Below, piece by piece: positions 53,217 to 62,187 of a DNA stretch of 64,000 nucleotides (the first letter of the stretch is position 1; each line of letters opens with the position of its first letter). The notes below the pieces were generated by a model that was given only the letters and a program-made list of their open reading frames with translations, made no database searches and was not told where the DNA came from. The position numbers and the translations under genes were made by a program. The stretch lies in contig NC_092577.1 of the NCBI RefSeq assembly GCF_037975245.1, positions 20,148,898-20,212,897 on the forward strand, in the 5' to 3' direction. Source of the stretch: Apostichopus japonicus. Taxonomy: Eukaryota; Echinodermata; Holothuroidea; Aspidochirotida; Stichopodidae.

Positions 53217-54731
53217 TTTTGCCCCATTGCCCTCTCATGGCCCATACACTTTCAGTTGCCACTTTGAACGTGAATGGCATGAGGGATCATCGCAAGCGCA
53301 GTCGCATTTTCCAGTATTGTAAATCAATGGAGGTCGACTGCGTTTGCCTGCAAGAAACACATATTTTGGAAGAAGATGTCCCTCTATGGGCTTATGAGTG
53401 GGGTGGTGAGCTGCATGCTTCGTTTGGTTCGTCTTCATCCTGTGGCACTGTCATCCTTCTGTCAGCTCGTCAGGCGGGTTGTGCCACTAGGGTGGAGACG
53501 GATCACGAGGGCCGATTGGTTTGCATTCTATTCAAGTATCCACAGGGTAACATCTCCATTTGCAATGTGTATGCTCCCAATCGGCCTTCTGCTAGACGAG
53601 ATTGTTTTAACACGCTGCCTTCCTTTGTTCCTGGTAGTGCGCTGTGTGTCATGGTCGGAGACTTTAACTGTGTCCCAGACTCGGGTCTTGACAGACTCGG
53701 AACTTCTGTGTCTGCAAGTCCCGACGCTGGGATCACAGAATTGGACAGATTCACTTCGGCACACCTTTTAGCCGATGTCTGGAGGCATATGCACCCGTGT
53801 AGTACGGTATATACGTGGGTGAGGCCTAACGGTGAAGATGCCTCCAGGATAGATCGAGTGTATGCGCCCGTAAGTTTTAAATTTTCGGCTTGCGAGACGC
53901 TCAGCTGTCCGCTCTCTGACCATGACACTGTGGTAGCACGTTTTGTTTTGCCTTCCATTTTCCCGATCGGGCGGGGCCTATGGAAGCTTAACTGTCGGAT
54001 TCTTGGCGAGGCAGAGTTCCGCCAAGGTTTCGAGACCAGGTACAAAGGATGGCAAACATTGAAGCCGGCCTTTGCTTCTACATCTCAGTGGTGGGATGAT
54101 GTCAAGTTGCGCATCAAACGCTACGCAATTCAGTATTGCGTGACCCGCGCAAGGCGTCGAAGAGAAAAATTCTCGAAGCTGTGCGCGGAGGTGAAGTTTG
54201 GCGACCCTTCGGCAGTCATCGCTTTGCAGACTTATCTCGATGAAAAGTACCACGGTGCCCGCGTCAGGGCCCGTGTCGAAGCGGTGGAAGCCGAGGAGCG
54301 CCCTTCAGTGAGGTTTTACCAGTCCGTTAGCTCATCGGCGGGTGAGAGACGCGTCCCGTCTGTGCGCGCTACCGATGGGACCGTGGTCAGTGACCCTCAC
54401 GGCATTGCCCGCGTATATAGAGTATTATTCGAGTTTGTTTACGCGTGGCAATGTCGACTTGTCGGCACAGGCTGATTTATTGAGGGGAATCTCTAAAACC
54501 GTTCCCCACGATGTCAATGATATTTTAGGGGGCGGAATAACCACTGTTGAGCTTTGGAGGGCGCTTTCGAAGATGAAGAATGGCAAGTCCCCGGGTTCGG
54601 ACGGGCTTCCGAGGGAGTTCTACCGAACCTTCTGGGCAATAATAGGACCCGACATCAGAGCCGTCTTCGAGGACGCCTTCCAAAACGGACTGTTAAACCA
54701 AAGTCAACGTCTGGGCATGATTACTTTGCTG

Positions 54732-54753
54732 CATGGCGGGTCACGTAAAAAGC
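54732..54753 (+). mobile_element. Tx1 3' end, 22 bp, inserted within another Tx1 copy
   Basis: The sequence ends CACGTAAAAAGC, the exact last bases of the Tx1 family, and is absent from copies 1 and 2 at this place. It is bounded by identical ACTTTGCTG at 54723-54731 and 54754-54762. This is the shortest 5'-truncated insertion with a clean duplication in the window. Confidence 0.9.
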
Positions 54754-55745
54754 ACTTTGCTGCCAAAGTCTGGGGACCCCTTGGATCCCCAAAACAAGCG
54801 TCCGATCACCTTCTTAAATGTGGACTACAAGTTGCTGGCTAAGGCTTTGTGCAACCGCCTGTACTGGCTATGCCGCATCTTGTTGGTGATCTCCAGGCTT
54901 GTGCAGTGAAGGGTCATTGCATCCAGCAGAACTTGTGGTTGATGCGCGACTTGACCGACTTTGTTATTGAGCGTGATCTGCCATGTGCATTGGTGTCTCT
55001 GGACCAGCAGAAGGCTTTTGACATGGTGGATCGCGGTTTTTTAATGAATGTATTGGAGACGTTTCGGTTGCACCCGGTTTTTCGTAAATGGATTTCTGTT
55101 TTGTATCAAGAAAGTTTCAGTTCTGTTATTGTAAATGGGTTTTGTCCGGAGGTTTTTAACGTAGAGAGGGGGGTGCGCCAGGGGTGCCCTCTGTCTCCAT
55201 TACTTTCTTTTGTTTAGCGAGTCCCTCTCTCGTCTTTTCCATTCGTTGTGCCAGGGGGTGCCAAAGTGAAATGCGTTCAATATGCAGATGACGTAACGTG
55301 TGTTGTTTGGAGTCTGGGCTCCTTTCGTGCACTCTCGCAGGATTTATCTATTTTTGAGAGAGCTACCGGGGCGAAGTTGAATCCAGAAAAGACAAAGGGC
55401 CTTCGTCTTGGTAGCTGGAGATACAGAGACTTACCATTCGGTGCGTCGTGGTCGGATCAGAATATCCAAATTAATGGTATATGGTTCGGCTACGATGCAC
55501 CTGGTGATGTCACCTGGAGCGAGAGGGCTGAGGTATTTGAGAGCAGGCTCGAAACCTTTGGCACCCGCTGGCTTTCGATCCTAGGGAAAGTCACCGTAGT
55601 TAATCGTTTTGTTTCGCCCATCTTGTGGTACCCGGGCGCGGTGTATCCAATTCCGCGTCGAGTCCTGGTGAGGTTGGAGAGAGCGATATTTTCATTCATT
55701 TGGTCGGGTGGTACAGAGCTTGTCAAAAGGGCGGTAATGTACCAA

Positions 55746-56895
55746 CTAGAGCACCAATGGTGCAGAAGCTCATACCTTTTCGATCTTAAAAATGTAGGGC
55801 CCACAAAACTTTATGGCCCAGCAAATTTCAGATTCCACCAATTTTGGGCCCATGAGGGATAACCACCCCCCTCCCTCCGTTAGCAGAATCCTGCCTACAC
55901 CACTGGCTGTAATTCCTATTTTGCCCCTTTAAATCCTATTTTCCCCTTTCTCTCAAACAATACCACTGACCTACCCTAATAAAGTTTCTCCCCTCTACCT
56001 GAGCAGACCTGAAGCACTCCTTGCCAAAATTTTGGCTGGCTGCCTACATACCTCAGGCTCAAAGACTTCTAAGAATCGGCGAGTGCTGATTGGCTATTGG
56101 GCTCTCATGCTTACAGTTGAACAGTTAATAACAACTCCCAGTCCTGCTTTAATTCCACTAACAGCCTCTGCAGAGCTTAACCACAAATGTAAACAAACAC
56201 TACAGACACTGGGAGACAAATTAAAGGAGCTTTGGCAAAAGGTGAAGGCTCAGATTTTTTTAAACAATGGGGATTAATTGTAATTAATTAACTTTTGAGC
56301 AAAAATTATTAGGCATCACCTTATTCGTACACAATCCAACAATCATCAGTTCAACTTTGAATATGATCCATCAAAATCTTGAGGAGATTGAGATATTTGG
56401 AAATATTACAAAGAATGACCCCCGATGACCCCCTAAATGACATTTGACCTCAATTTTCCGAACACCCCTCGTAACTCTCATCCCGAGGAACGTTGTGACC
56501 AAGTTTCATTATAACTGGCCATACACTGTACGAACAGGAGCAATTTGAAAATATAGGGCCGCGTCCCGGGCCACAAAAGACCCCTAGTTGATCTTTGATC
56601 TCAAATTCATGAACACCCTGAAGGTAAAACTTCCATAGTACTATCGTGACAAACCCTCAACATTGTACCATGGAATCTGTAGGAGAAGAAGCATTTTGCG
56701 TATTTCCACAAAATGGCCCATTACGGCCCACAGGTGACCTTTGACCCCAAATTTCAGACCATCTCTGATGGACCTATACCTAATGGTCCTTGTGTCCAAG
56801 TTTCATGAAATTCCATCAAACACTGTGCGAGTGGGAGCGGTTTTACCAATTGTTGACGGATAGAGTGATAGAATGATAGAGTGATAGACGCCGCA
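55746..56895. mobile_element. Unclassified 1.15-kb insertion in Tx1 copy 3
   Basis: About 50 bp of ORF2 present in copies 1 and 2 are replaced by this block. It starts with CTAGAGCACCAATGGTGCAG, as in the repeat at 4085, includes long stretches reading tgacctttgacc and gaccaagtttcat that look like a widespread marine repeat, and ends in tandem gatagagtgatagaat. No gene is evident; a small open frame at 56032-56277 has no recognised domain. Confidence 0.6.
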
Positions 56896-57898
56896 CTGAC
56901 CTTTTTGTTATTTAAGCAGTTGTTTGTAGCGGTAACTGACCCAGGGTTGCCTTGTTCATATTTTGTACGTTTTTGGGGCGGTTTGCACCTGCGTCGATGG
57001 GTCCCGGCGCTGTTTAGCAACAGAGAACCGCATAGTAGTACTCCAAACAGGGTGGTGCGTGTCATCTGCTCCGCTCTGATTGAGTTGCCCCCTGTTGACC
57101 TGTCACAGCCGGCCCTCGTTCACAGTTCGTTGCGGGATAAGGACTTGAATGCAATTTTTGTCCAGGGACGTCATTCTGCCGAAGTATGGCGTTCGGTGCA
57201 TTCAAGGCTGAATGGTTGCAGGCTCCGTGATCTCGCATGGAGAGTTGCACACGGTGCCTTGGTGACCAACCTAAAAAGATATCATTGGGGATTCGGTGAT
57301 GGACTGTGCCCTAGGACCGGCTGTGACAGCTTAGAGAGTACTGCCCATGTTTTTTGGCATTGCCCCTTTGTTTTGAACTTGTGGGAGTGGTTTCAGTCCT
57401 GGACCGACCGTTTAACGGGAGACCGTTCCTGGTCGGAAGGACAGGGTTTTGTTTTATATGGATTAGATCCTCCAGTTTGTTCCGTTGCTGTGTTGCAGCG
57501 TATTATTTATGTTTGTTCTGTTGTAAAAAAACTTATTTGGAGGAATAGATGTGATGTTGTTTTTAGGGGGAAATTAGCCAGTTGGCAGGCAGTCCTGGAG
57601 GCGGTGAAGTGTGACATTCGCCTTCAGGTTGAAGGCGATTTTCGCCGTTTATCTAGGGCTGCCTTTTTTGGACGGTGGTGTGCTGGGGAAGGCTGTTTTG
57701 TTTCGCTGCGTGCTGGTCGTCCTTTTGTAGTTTTTTAATATTTCAGTGGGGGGTTGGGCGTTTTGTCTCTGCAGGTCGGTGAGCGTATGTACTTTTTTGG
57801 CTCGCTTGACCTGAGGTTCGTTTGTAAGAATGGGATGGTTTGGTAGTGCCGTTTGGCCGTGACGTTTTGTATCCCGTATGACGGGTCACGTAAAAAGC

Positions 57899-58079
57899 GC
57901 AATGATTAAGGGCGGAAAAGGGTACCCACGTGTTTAACCTTATGTTTTTGATGGAAAAGGCTTACAGGCGTTTCATTGTTCTAAGATTAAAAACAGAGAT
58001 ATTGGTGTGTTGTAAAACCCTTTATAAGATCACTCTGCGAATCATCTCACTGTTCACATCGTTCCTCAGCCAATCTGAA
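57899..58079. other. Short interval after Tx1 copy 3
   Basis: No recognised feature in this stretch before the 45-bp minisatellite. Confidence 0.4.
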
Positions 58080-58385
58080 CTCTTTGGACTTGGAATATTT
58101 TTCCTCTTCAACTATCTTGAAAGTTCGGACTTAGAATATTTTTGCTGTTCAACTATCTGAAAAGTTTGGACAGAATATTTTTGCTGCTCAACTACCTGAA
58201 ATTTCGGACTCAAAATATTTTGGCTGCCTCCGACCTCTCAAAAGTTTGGACTTAGAATATTTTTGCTGTTGAACTACCTGAAAGTTCGGACTTAGAATAT
58301 TTTTGGCTGCTTCAAACTTCTCAAAAGTTTGGACTTACAACATTTTTGCTGTTTCAACTATCTGAAAGTCTGGACTTAGTCTATA
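58080..58385. repeat. Minisatellite of about 45-bp units
   Basis: Seven or so head-to-tail copies of a unit reading AGTTYGGACTTAGAATATTT followed by TTGCTGTTCAACTA and CTGAAAG, with variants in the middle (GCTGCCTCC, GCTGCTTCA). It ends about 250 bp before the Polinton integrase. Confidence 0.85.
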
Positions 58386-58630
58386 TACGACAGTTACACA
58401 TGTGTTCGTTTGTCGTTTTTTGGCTTAACAAGTCTCCGTAATTTTATTTTTATTTGTCAGGAATATTAAGCTACACCATCCCATCCCTCCCTTGCATGTT
58501 CCCCGTTCCCCCATTATTCCCCCTCCCCCGTTACAAATGATATAGTACCAACACCTTGTTTAGCCAATTAGGATAATGATATCGAGGAGAGTTTATCATT
58601 CACTGTCCGCTCCTCTCATAACAAAGAACC

Positions 58631-59743
58631 ATGTCCCTCCCCCCCCCCACCATGGATGCAAACCACGAGGACTACTTGCACAAGATTTATTACGACCCCC
58701 GACACCCTGCGAGTTATGGAGGGGTTAACAAACTTTACTCAGCAGTCAAAAAGGAAGGGGTGCATCAGCTTACCCGAAAGGCAATTCTTGACTGGATGAA
58801 AAAACAAAATACGTATACGCTACATAAAAGCTCAAGGAGACTTTTCTCTAGAAACAGTTTTGGTTAGTGCAATGGATCACCAATGGGAGATGGATTTGGT
58901 TGATTTAAGTTCTCTTTCGCGGTACAATCGGGGGTTTAAATTTTTGTTAACGTGCATCGATGTCTTATCGAAGCACGCATGGGTAGTACCGATGAAAAAT
59001 AAATCTGGTCCTACCGTATTGAACGCTATAAAAACCATGTTTTCCTCGGGCAGAACGCCATTACAAATTCATACTGACAGAGGTGGGGAATTTTGAAATA
59101 AAAACGTTCAAAGATTTTTAACAGATAAAAACATTCATTATTTCACGACCAACAATTATTTCAACAACCAACTAAAGCTTTTGTCGTGGAAAGGTTCAAC
59201 CGCACTTTGAAATCGAGGATGTGGAAAGACTTTACCTATCGCAATTATCTGAAATACATCGACGTTTTACCCAAACTCGTAGAAGGTTACAATCGTGCGT
59301 ATCACAGATCCATTAAAATGCGACCCATAGACGTTTCAAAGGAAAATGAAGGACGGGTGTGGCAGACGTTATATCCTTCAATAGCACGGAAACCGAATCA
59401 CAATTTTAAATTTAACTTACAGGAAAGAGTTAGAATTGTAAAATGAAAACTCTAATTTTAAAAGGGTTATTTACCTAATTGGAGTGAAGAAGTATTCACT
59501 GTAGTGAAGCGGAAACCCAAACCTATACCCGTATACAAACTCCAGGACTGGGATGGTGAGGCCATTGAGGGTTACTTTTATGAACATGAACTACAAAGTG
59601 TTCACGTCGATGAGAGCGCCCTATTTAGAGTCGAAATTTTTTTCAAGAAGCGAAAGCGAGGAGGCCGCACTGAATATCTCGTTAAATGGCAGGGATATCC
59701 AGCAAAATTTAACAGTTGGGTGAAGGACGTGGACAAGATATGA
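58631..59743 (+). pseudogene. Polinton integrase (retroviral type) with chromodomain
   Basis: Three shifted frames together cover the family: an N-terminal part with YYDPRHPASYGGVNKLYS, a DDE-type catalytic core whose first and second aspartates lie in DLVDL and HTDRGGEF, the third acidic residue in the ERFNRTLK region, and a C-terminal chromodomain (TEYLVKWQGYPAKFNSWV). The enzyme inserts the element DNA into the host chromosome, and the chromodomain may direct it to methylated histone. Frame breaks occur near 58865, 59095 and 59450. It shows the gene was once intact but is now decayed. Confidence 0.85.
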
Positions 59744-60834
59744 TGGCATCGCACTTTTACGTGACGTTGCCTAGCAACAGTTCATACGAATATTTTCCAC
59801 GTAACACGCTTTCTAGTTTCACGACAGAGAGGCGCAGACAAAGTAGAATCATCTTATTTGCTAAGGGCATCTATGGTCAGGCTCAGATCCCTATTGACTG
59901 CCTAAGAAAGCCTCTGCGCAGGAGTCGGAACATGCATGATATGCATTTCTGCCAACTGTATGCCAGTACCAATTGCTATAAGTATAGTTTTTTTCCAAAT
60001 ACAATTAGGGATTGGAATAGTCTGCCTTCAGACCTCATTAGTAGTTCCAGTGGTTCTGTGAATCCTGTCACTTATATCAGTACTCGGGTCAGATTTAACT
60101 AGTTGTTCTCTTGACGTGTGTGTGGTGAGATATTGTCCCTTTTTGCGGATGTGTCACCGTATCCAAGACGAAGACGACGCAGTTGGCAGAGCCTATTGTA
60201 TTATCAGGGAATTGGGAAGTAGCGCTTTGTGAAATTCAATATCCTTTCAATTGGCACAATGTGACATATAAAATTGCAGCATGCTCCTCAACGAGAGAAA
60301 CATTTGTTTACCCGAGGGATATTATGACACCATACAGAAAGTCATAGATGCCTTTCACGACGAATTAACCCCAGCGGAGACATCCAACGTGAAACTACAT
60401 CTCAAGAAGCATTCTTTCAAAACTGCGGTGACAGTAAAAAGAGGTTACAGCCTCGCTCTTCAAGGTCTCAGTCAAATGTTTGGTTTCTTAGACCATAACA
60501 AGATATGTACGGAGGGATCAACATCGGTGACGTTGTCTCAGATGTACACAATGGCGTCACCAGTTTTTTTGTTTACAGTGACATAGTCGATCATCAGAGG
60601 GTAGGGGATGCTCACGTGCCCTTACTGCGCGTTGTTAAAATAGGAGATAAACGCCCAGGGGAGCACATCACGGTGTCGTACATCAATCCGCATTACATTC
60701 CCGTTCGATCCCGAATGATAGAAAACATCCAAATAGATTTAAGGGATGATCTCGGACAATTGATTCCATTTCAACTTGGGCGTATGATCGTGAAACTCCA
60801 CTTCAAGCAGAGTAAATCTTCCCTTTTTACCTAA
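59740..60834 (+). pseudogene. Polinton minor capsid (penton-like) protein, interrupted
   Basis: The start (HFYVTLPSNSS) belongs to the minor jelly-roll capsid protein family of Polintons. After about 25 codons the frame passes into an unrelated LINE tail (59832-60165). The capsid frame resumes at about 60170 with a recognisable core and a C-terminal region ending in the open frame at 60505-60834 (VPLLRVVKIGDK, IDLRDDLGQLIPFQLGRM). A further shift lies near 60280 and another near 60500. The protein would form vertices of a virus-like particle in related elements. Confidence 0.75.
59832..60165 (+). mobile_element. LINE 3' tail inside the Polinton minor capsid gene
   Basis: The sequence reads RRRQSRIILFAKGIYGQAQI, then STNCYKYSFFPNTIRDWNSL and LPSDLI, a C-terminal segment common in CR1/L2-like LINE ORF2. 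It interrupts the capsid reading at 59831 and the capsid frame restarts after it. ACGAC occurs on both sides and may be part of a short duplication. The insertion is 5'-truncated. Confidence 0.75.
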
Positions 60835-60850
60835 TCCTAAACGTTTCAAT

Positions 60851-61244
60851 ATGAAGAATTCCTTTGAAGACTACTACCTTCGCCAGGTAGGACGTGGGTT
60901 TCCAGTGTTCACTGGTTACCACCATCAGAAAGGACACGGATTAGGAGGTATCTTAGGGCGATTAGCCAGATCAGCCCTTCCATTTTTAAAGAGTGGGGCT
61001 AAAACACTGGCCAAACAGGCGTTGTATACGGGAACGGAAATTATGAACGATGCGCTGCAAGGAGAACACAATTAAAACCTCTGCTAAGCGACGACTTGGT
61101 CAAGCAGGAGAGCGGATGGTCCCGAGTGTACTGGAAGGATCAACTTCGAGAAGGAAACCTTTAAAAAGAAAAGCAAAGCCAAAAAACGTCAGAAGACAAC
61201 GAACCAAGCGAGTGAAGAGGTCTCTGGATATTTTCGACGTGTAA
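60851..61244 (+). CDS. Polinton small basic protein (core or minor capsid-like)
   Basis: Two overlapping frames, 60851-61075 and 61050-61244, read as one protein with a one-base shift near 61060. The first holds a short Gly-rich segment (GHGLGGILGRLARSALPFLK) and the second a very basic tail (RRKPLKRKAKPKNVRRQRTK). Gly-rich hydrophobic helix plus basic tail resembles small adenovirus-like core or minor capsid proteins found next to the capsid genes in Polintons. Function inferred from position and composition. Confidence 0.55.
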
Positions 61245-61264
61245 TCATCATCATCATCACCATC

Positions 61265-61977
61265 ATGGCCCTTGTTCACAATAATTCATGCGAGTGCATG
61301 AAATCAGAGTTGAATTTGTTCACAGTACCCCCAACACAAACCAGCATCGTGAAGGGCAGTTGGATTCAATATCATCCTCTCACTAGTATCACCGATACAT
61401 CCCCGATACAATTTTCCGTGCAGGGATCGACCGAGGATTATTCTCGATCTGTCTCAAACTATTCTTCACGTGAGAGCAAAGTTGAGTCAAAGTAACGGCG
61501 ATGATCTCCCGCCGGACGCAAACGTTGGTCCCGTTAATTTGTTATTACAGTCTCTCTTTTCCGAAGTAGATGTCACGTTAAACGATCGTCTGGTAACGCC
61601 TTCAACGAATACTTACGCCTATCGTGCGATGATGGAGACATTGCACTCTTATGGCCCGGGAGCCAAGGAATCTCAACTCACTGGAAGCCTGTTCTACAAA
61701 GATACTGCTGGAAAAATGGATTCTTGTAATCCCAACGGAGATCAACAACTGGTTAATGAAGGCCTAAAAGCCAGATACGAATTTGTCAAGAATAGTAAGG
61801 TCGTCGATCTGGTTGGCCCCTTACATTGTGATATGTTTGTTCAGCAAAATATGTTATTAGGTGAAAATGAAGTTACACCGTAACAAAGATGCTTTTTGTC
61901 TCTTATCCAGTGAAGCAAACGCATCTTTTAAAGTTCGCATTGTGGATGCTTCGTGTTGTGAAATGGATGTAAATAAT
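61265..61977 (+). pseudogene. Polinton structural protein of the F54H12.2 family, truncated
   Basis: Three frames in order (61265-61495, 61470-61883, and about 61870-61977) cover the first half of a protein often annotated as F54H12.2-like, which I take to be the Polinton major capsid-type protein. Motifs include FTVPPTQTSIVKGSWIQYHP, GPVNLLLQSLFSEVDVTLN and FYKDTAGKMDS. Frame shifts lie near 61480 and 61870, and the remaining C-terminal half is absent; BEL/Pao sequence begins soon after. Identification as capsid is by family association, so call it a structural protein of moderate certainty. Confidence 0.75.
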
Positions 61978-62072
61978 TGAATTCAGAAAGGATGTCTTTG
62001 ACACGTTGCTGCAATATGTTGTACAAGTACGGAAACTTATACACGTCATAGAGGGAAAACAATTACACGACA

Positions 62073-62086
62073 TCCCATCCCCCCAA
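62073..62086 (-). promoter_or_regulatory. Possible polypurine tract of BEL/Pao
   Basis: On the minus strand TGGGGGGATGGGA sits about 100 bp past the end of the BEL/Pao pol frame, just before TGTCGTG, which could be the first bases of a 3' LTR. No second LTR is in the window to confirm it. Confidence 0.4.
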
Positions 62087-62187
62087 AAGTGACGGAATGT
62101 CACTAGAAAAAACAAAATTAAAGAGTAAGCAGGTTATGAATAATAAACAATATAGAAAAAAAAAGTAGCAACTATACACTACACATT

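Larger units (their letters stand above)
53237..57738 (+). pseudogene. Tx1 ORF2 (copy 3), endonuclease and RT, multiply interrupted
   Basis: The endonuclease is complete in one frame from the ATG at 53237 (LSVATLNVNGMRDHRKR, CLQETHI, SICNVYAPN, VMVGDFNC, LSDHDTVVARF). A two-base deletion near 54417 shifts the frame before RT. RT motifs (GKSPGSDGLPREFY, LDQQKAFDMVD, GVRQGCPLSP, YADD) follow at 54480-55800 in the same frame, past the 22-bp self-insertion and its duplicated target (+31, balanced by a one-base loss near 54865). The 1.15-kb insertion separates RT from the C-terminal part (56881-57738). Confidence 0.9.
51928..57898 (+). mobile_element. Tx1-type LINE copy 3, nearly complete with later insertions
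   Basis: Plus-strand counterpart of copy 2, with the same 5' untranslated region, ORF1, ORF2 and 3' end. It carries a 22-bp self-insertion at 54732-54753 and a 1.15-kb insertion at about 55746-56895, and a few small deletions. A target-site duplication is not clear: ATGATT occurs on both sides (51918-51923, 57902-57907) but does not touch the element ends exactly. Confidence 0.92.
58631..61980 (+). mobile_element. Partial, damaged Polinton/Maverick element
   Basis: A run of plus-strand open frames in the order integrase, minor capsid-like protein, small basic protein, structural protein of the F54H12.2 family is diagnostic for Polinton (Maverick) elements, the large virus-like DNA transposons of animal genomes. 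DNA polymerase B, protease and ATPase genes are not in this window. Frameshifts in every gene and a LINE tail in the minor capsid gene show it is inactive. The right side ends at or near the BEL/Pao element; terminal repeats were not seen. Confidence 0.8.

Noticed and set aside
51910-57910. An 8-16 bp target-site duplication for Tx1 copy 3
   Set aside because: Only ATGATT is shared near the two ends and it does not abut both; flank damage or a target deletion is possible.
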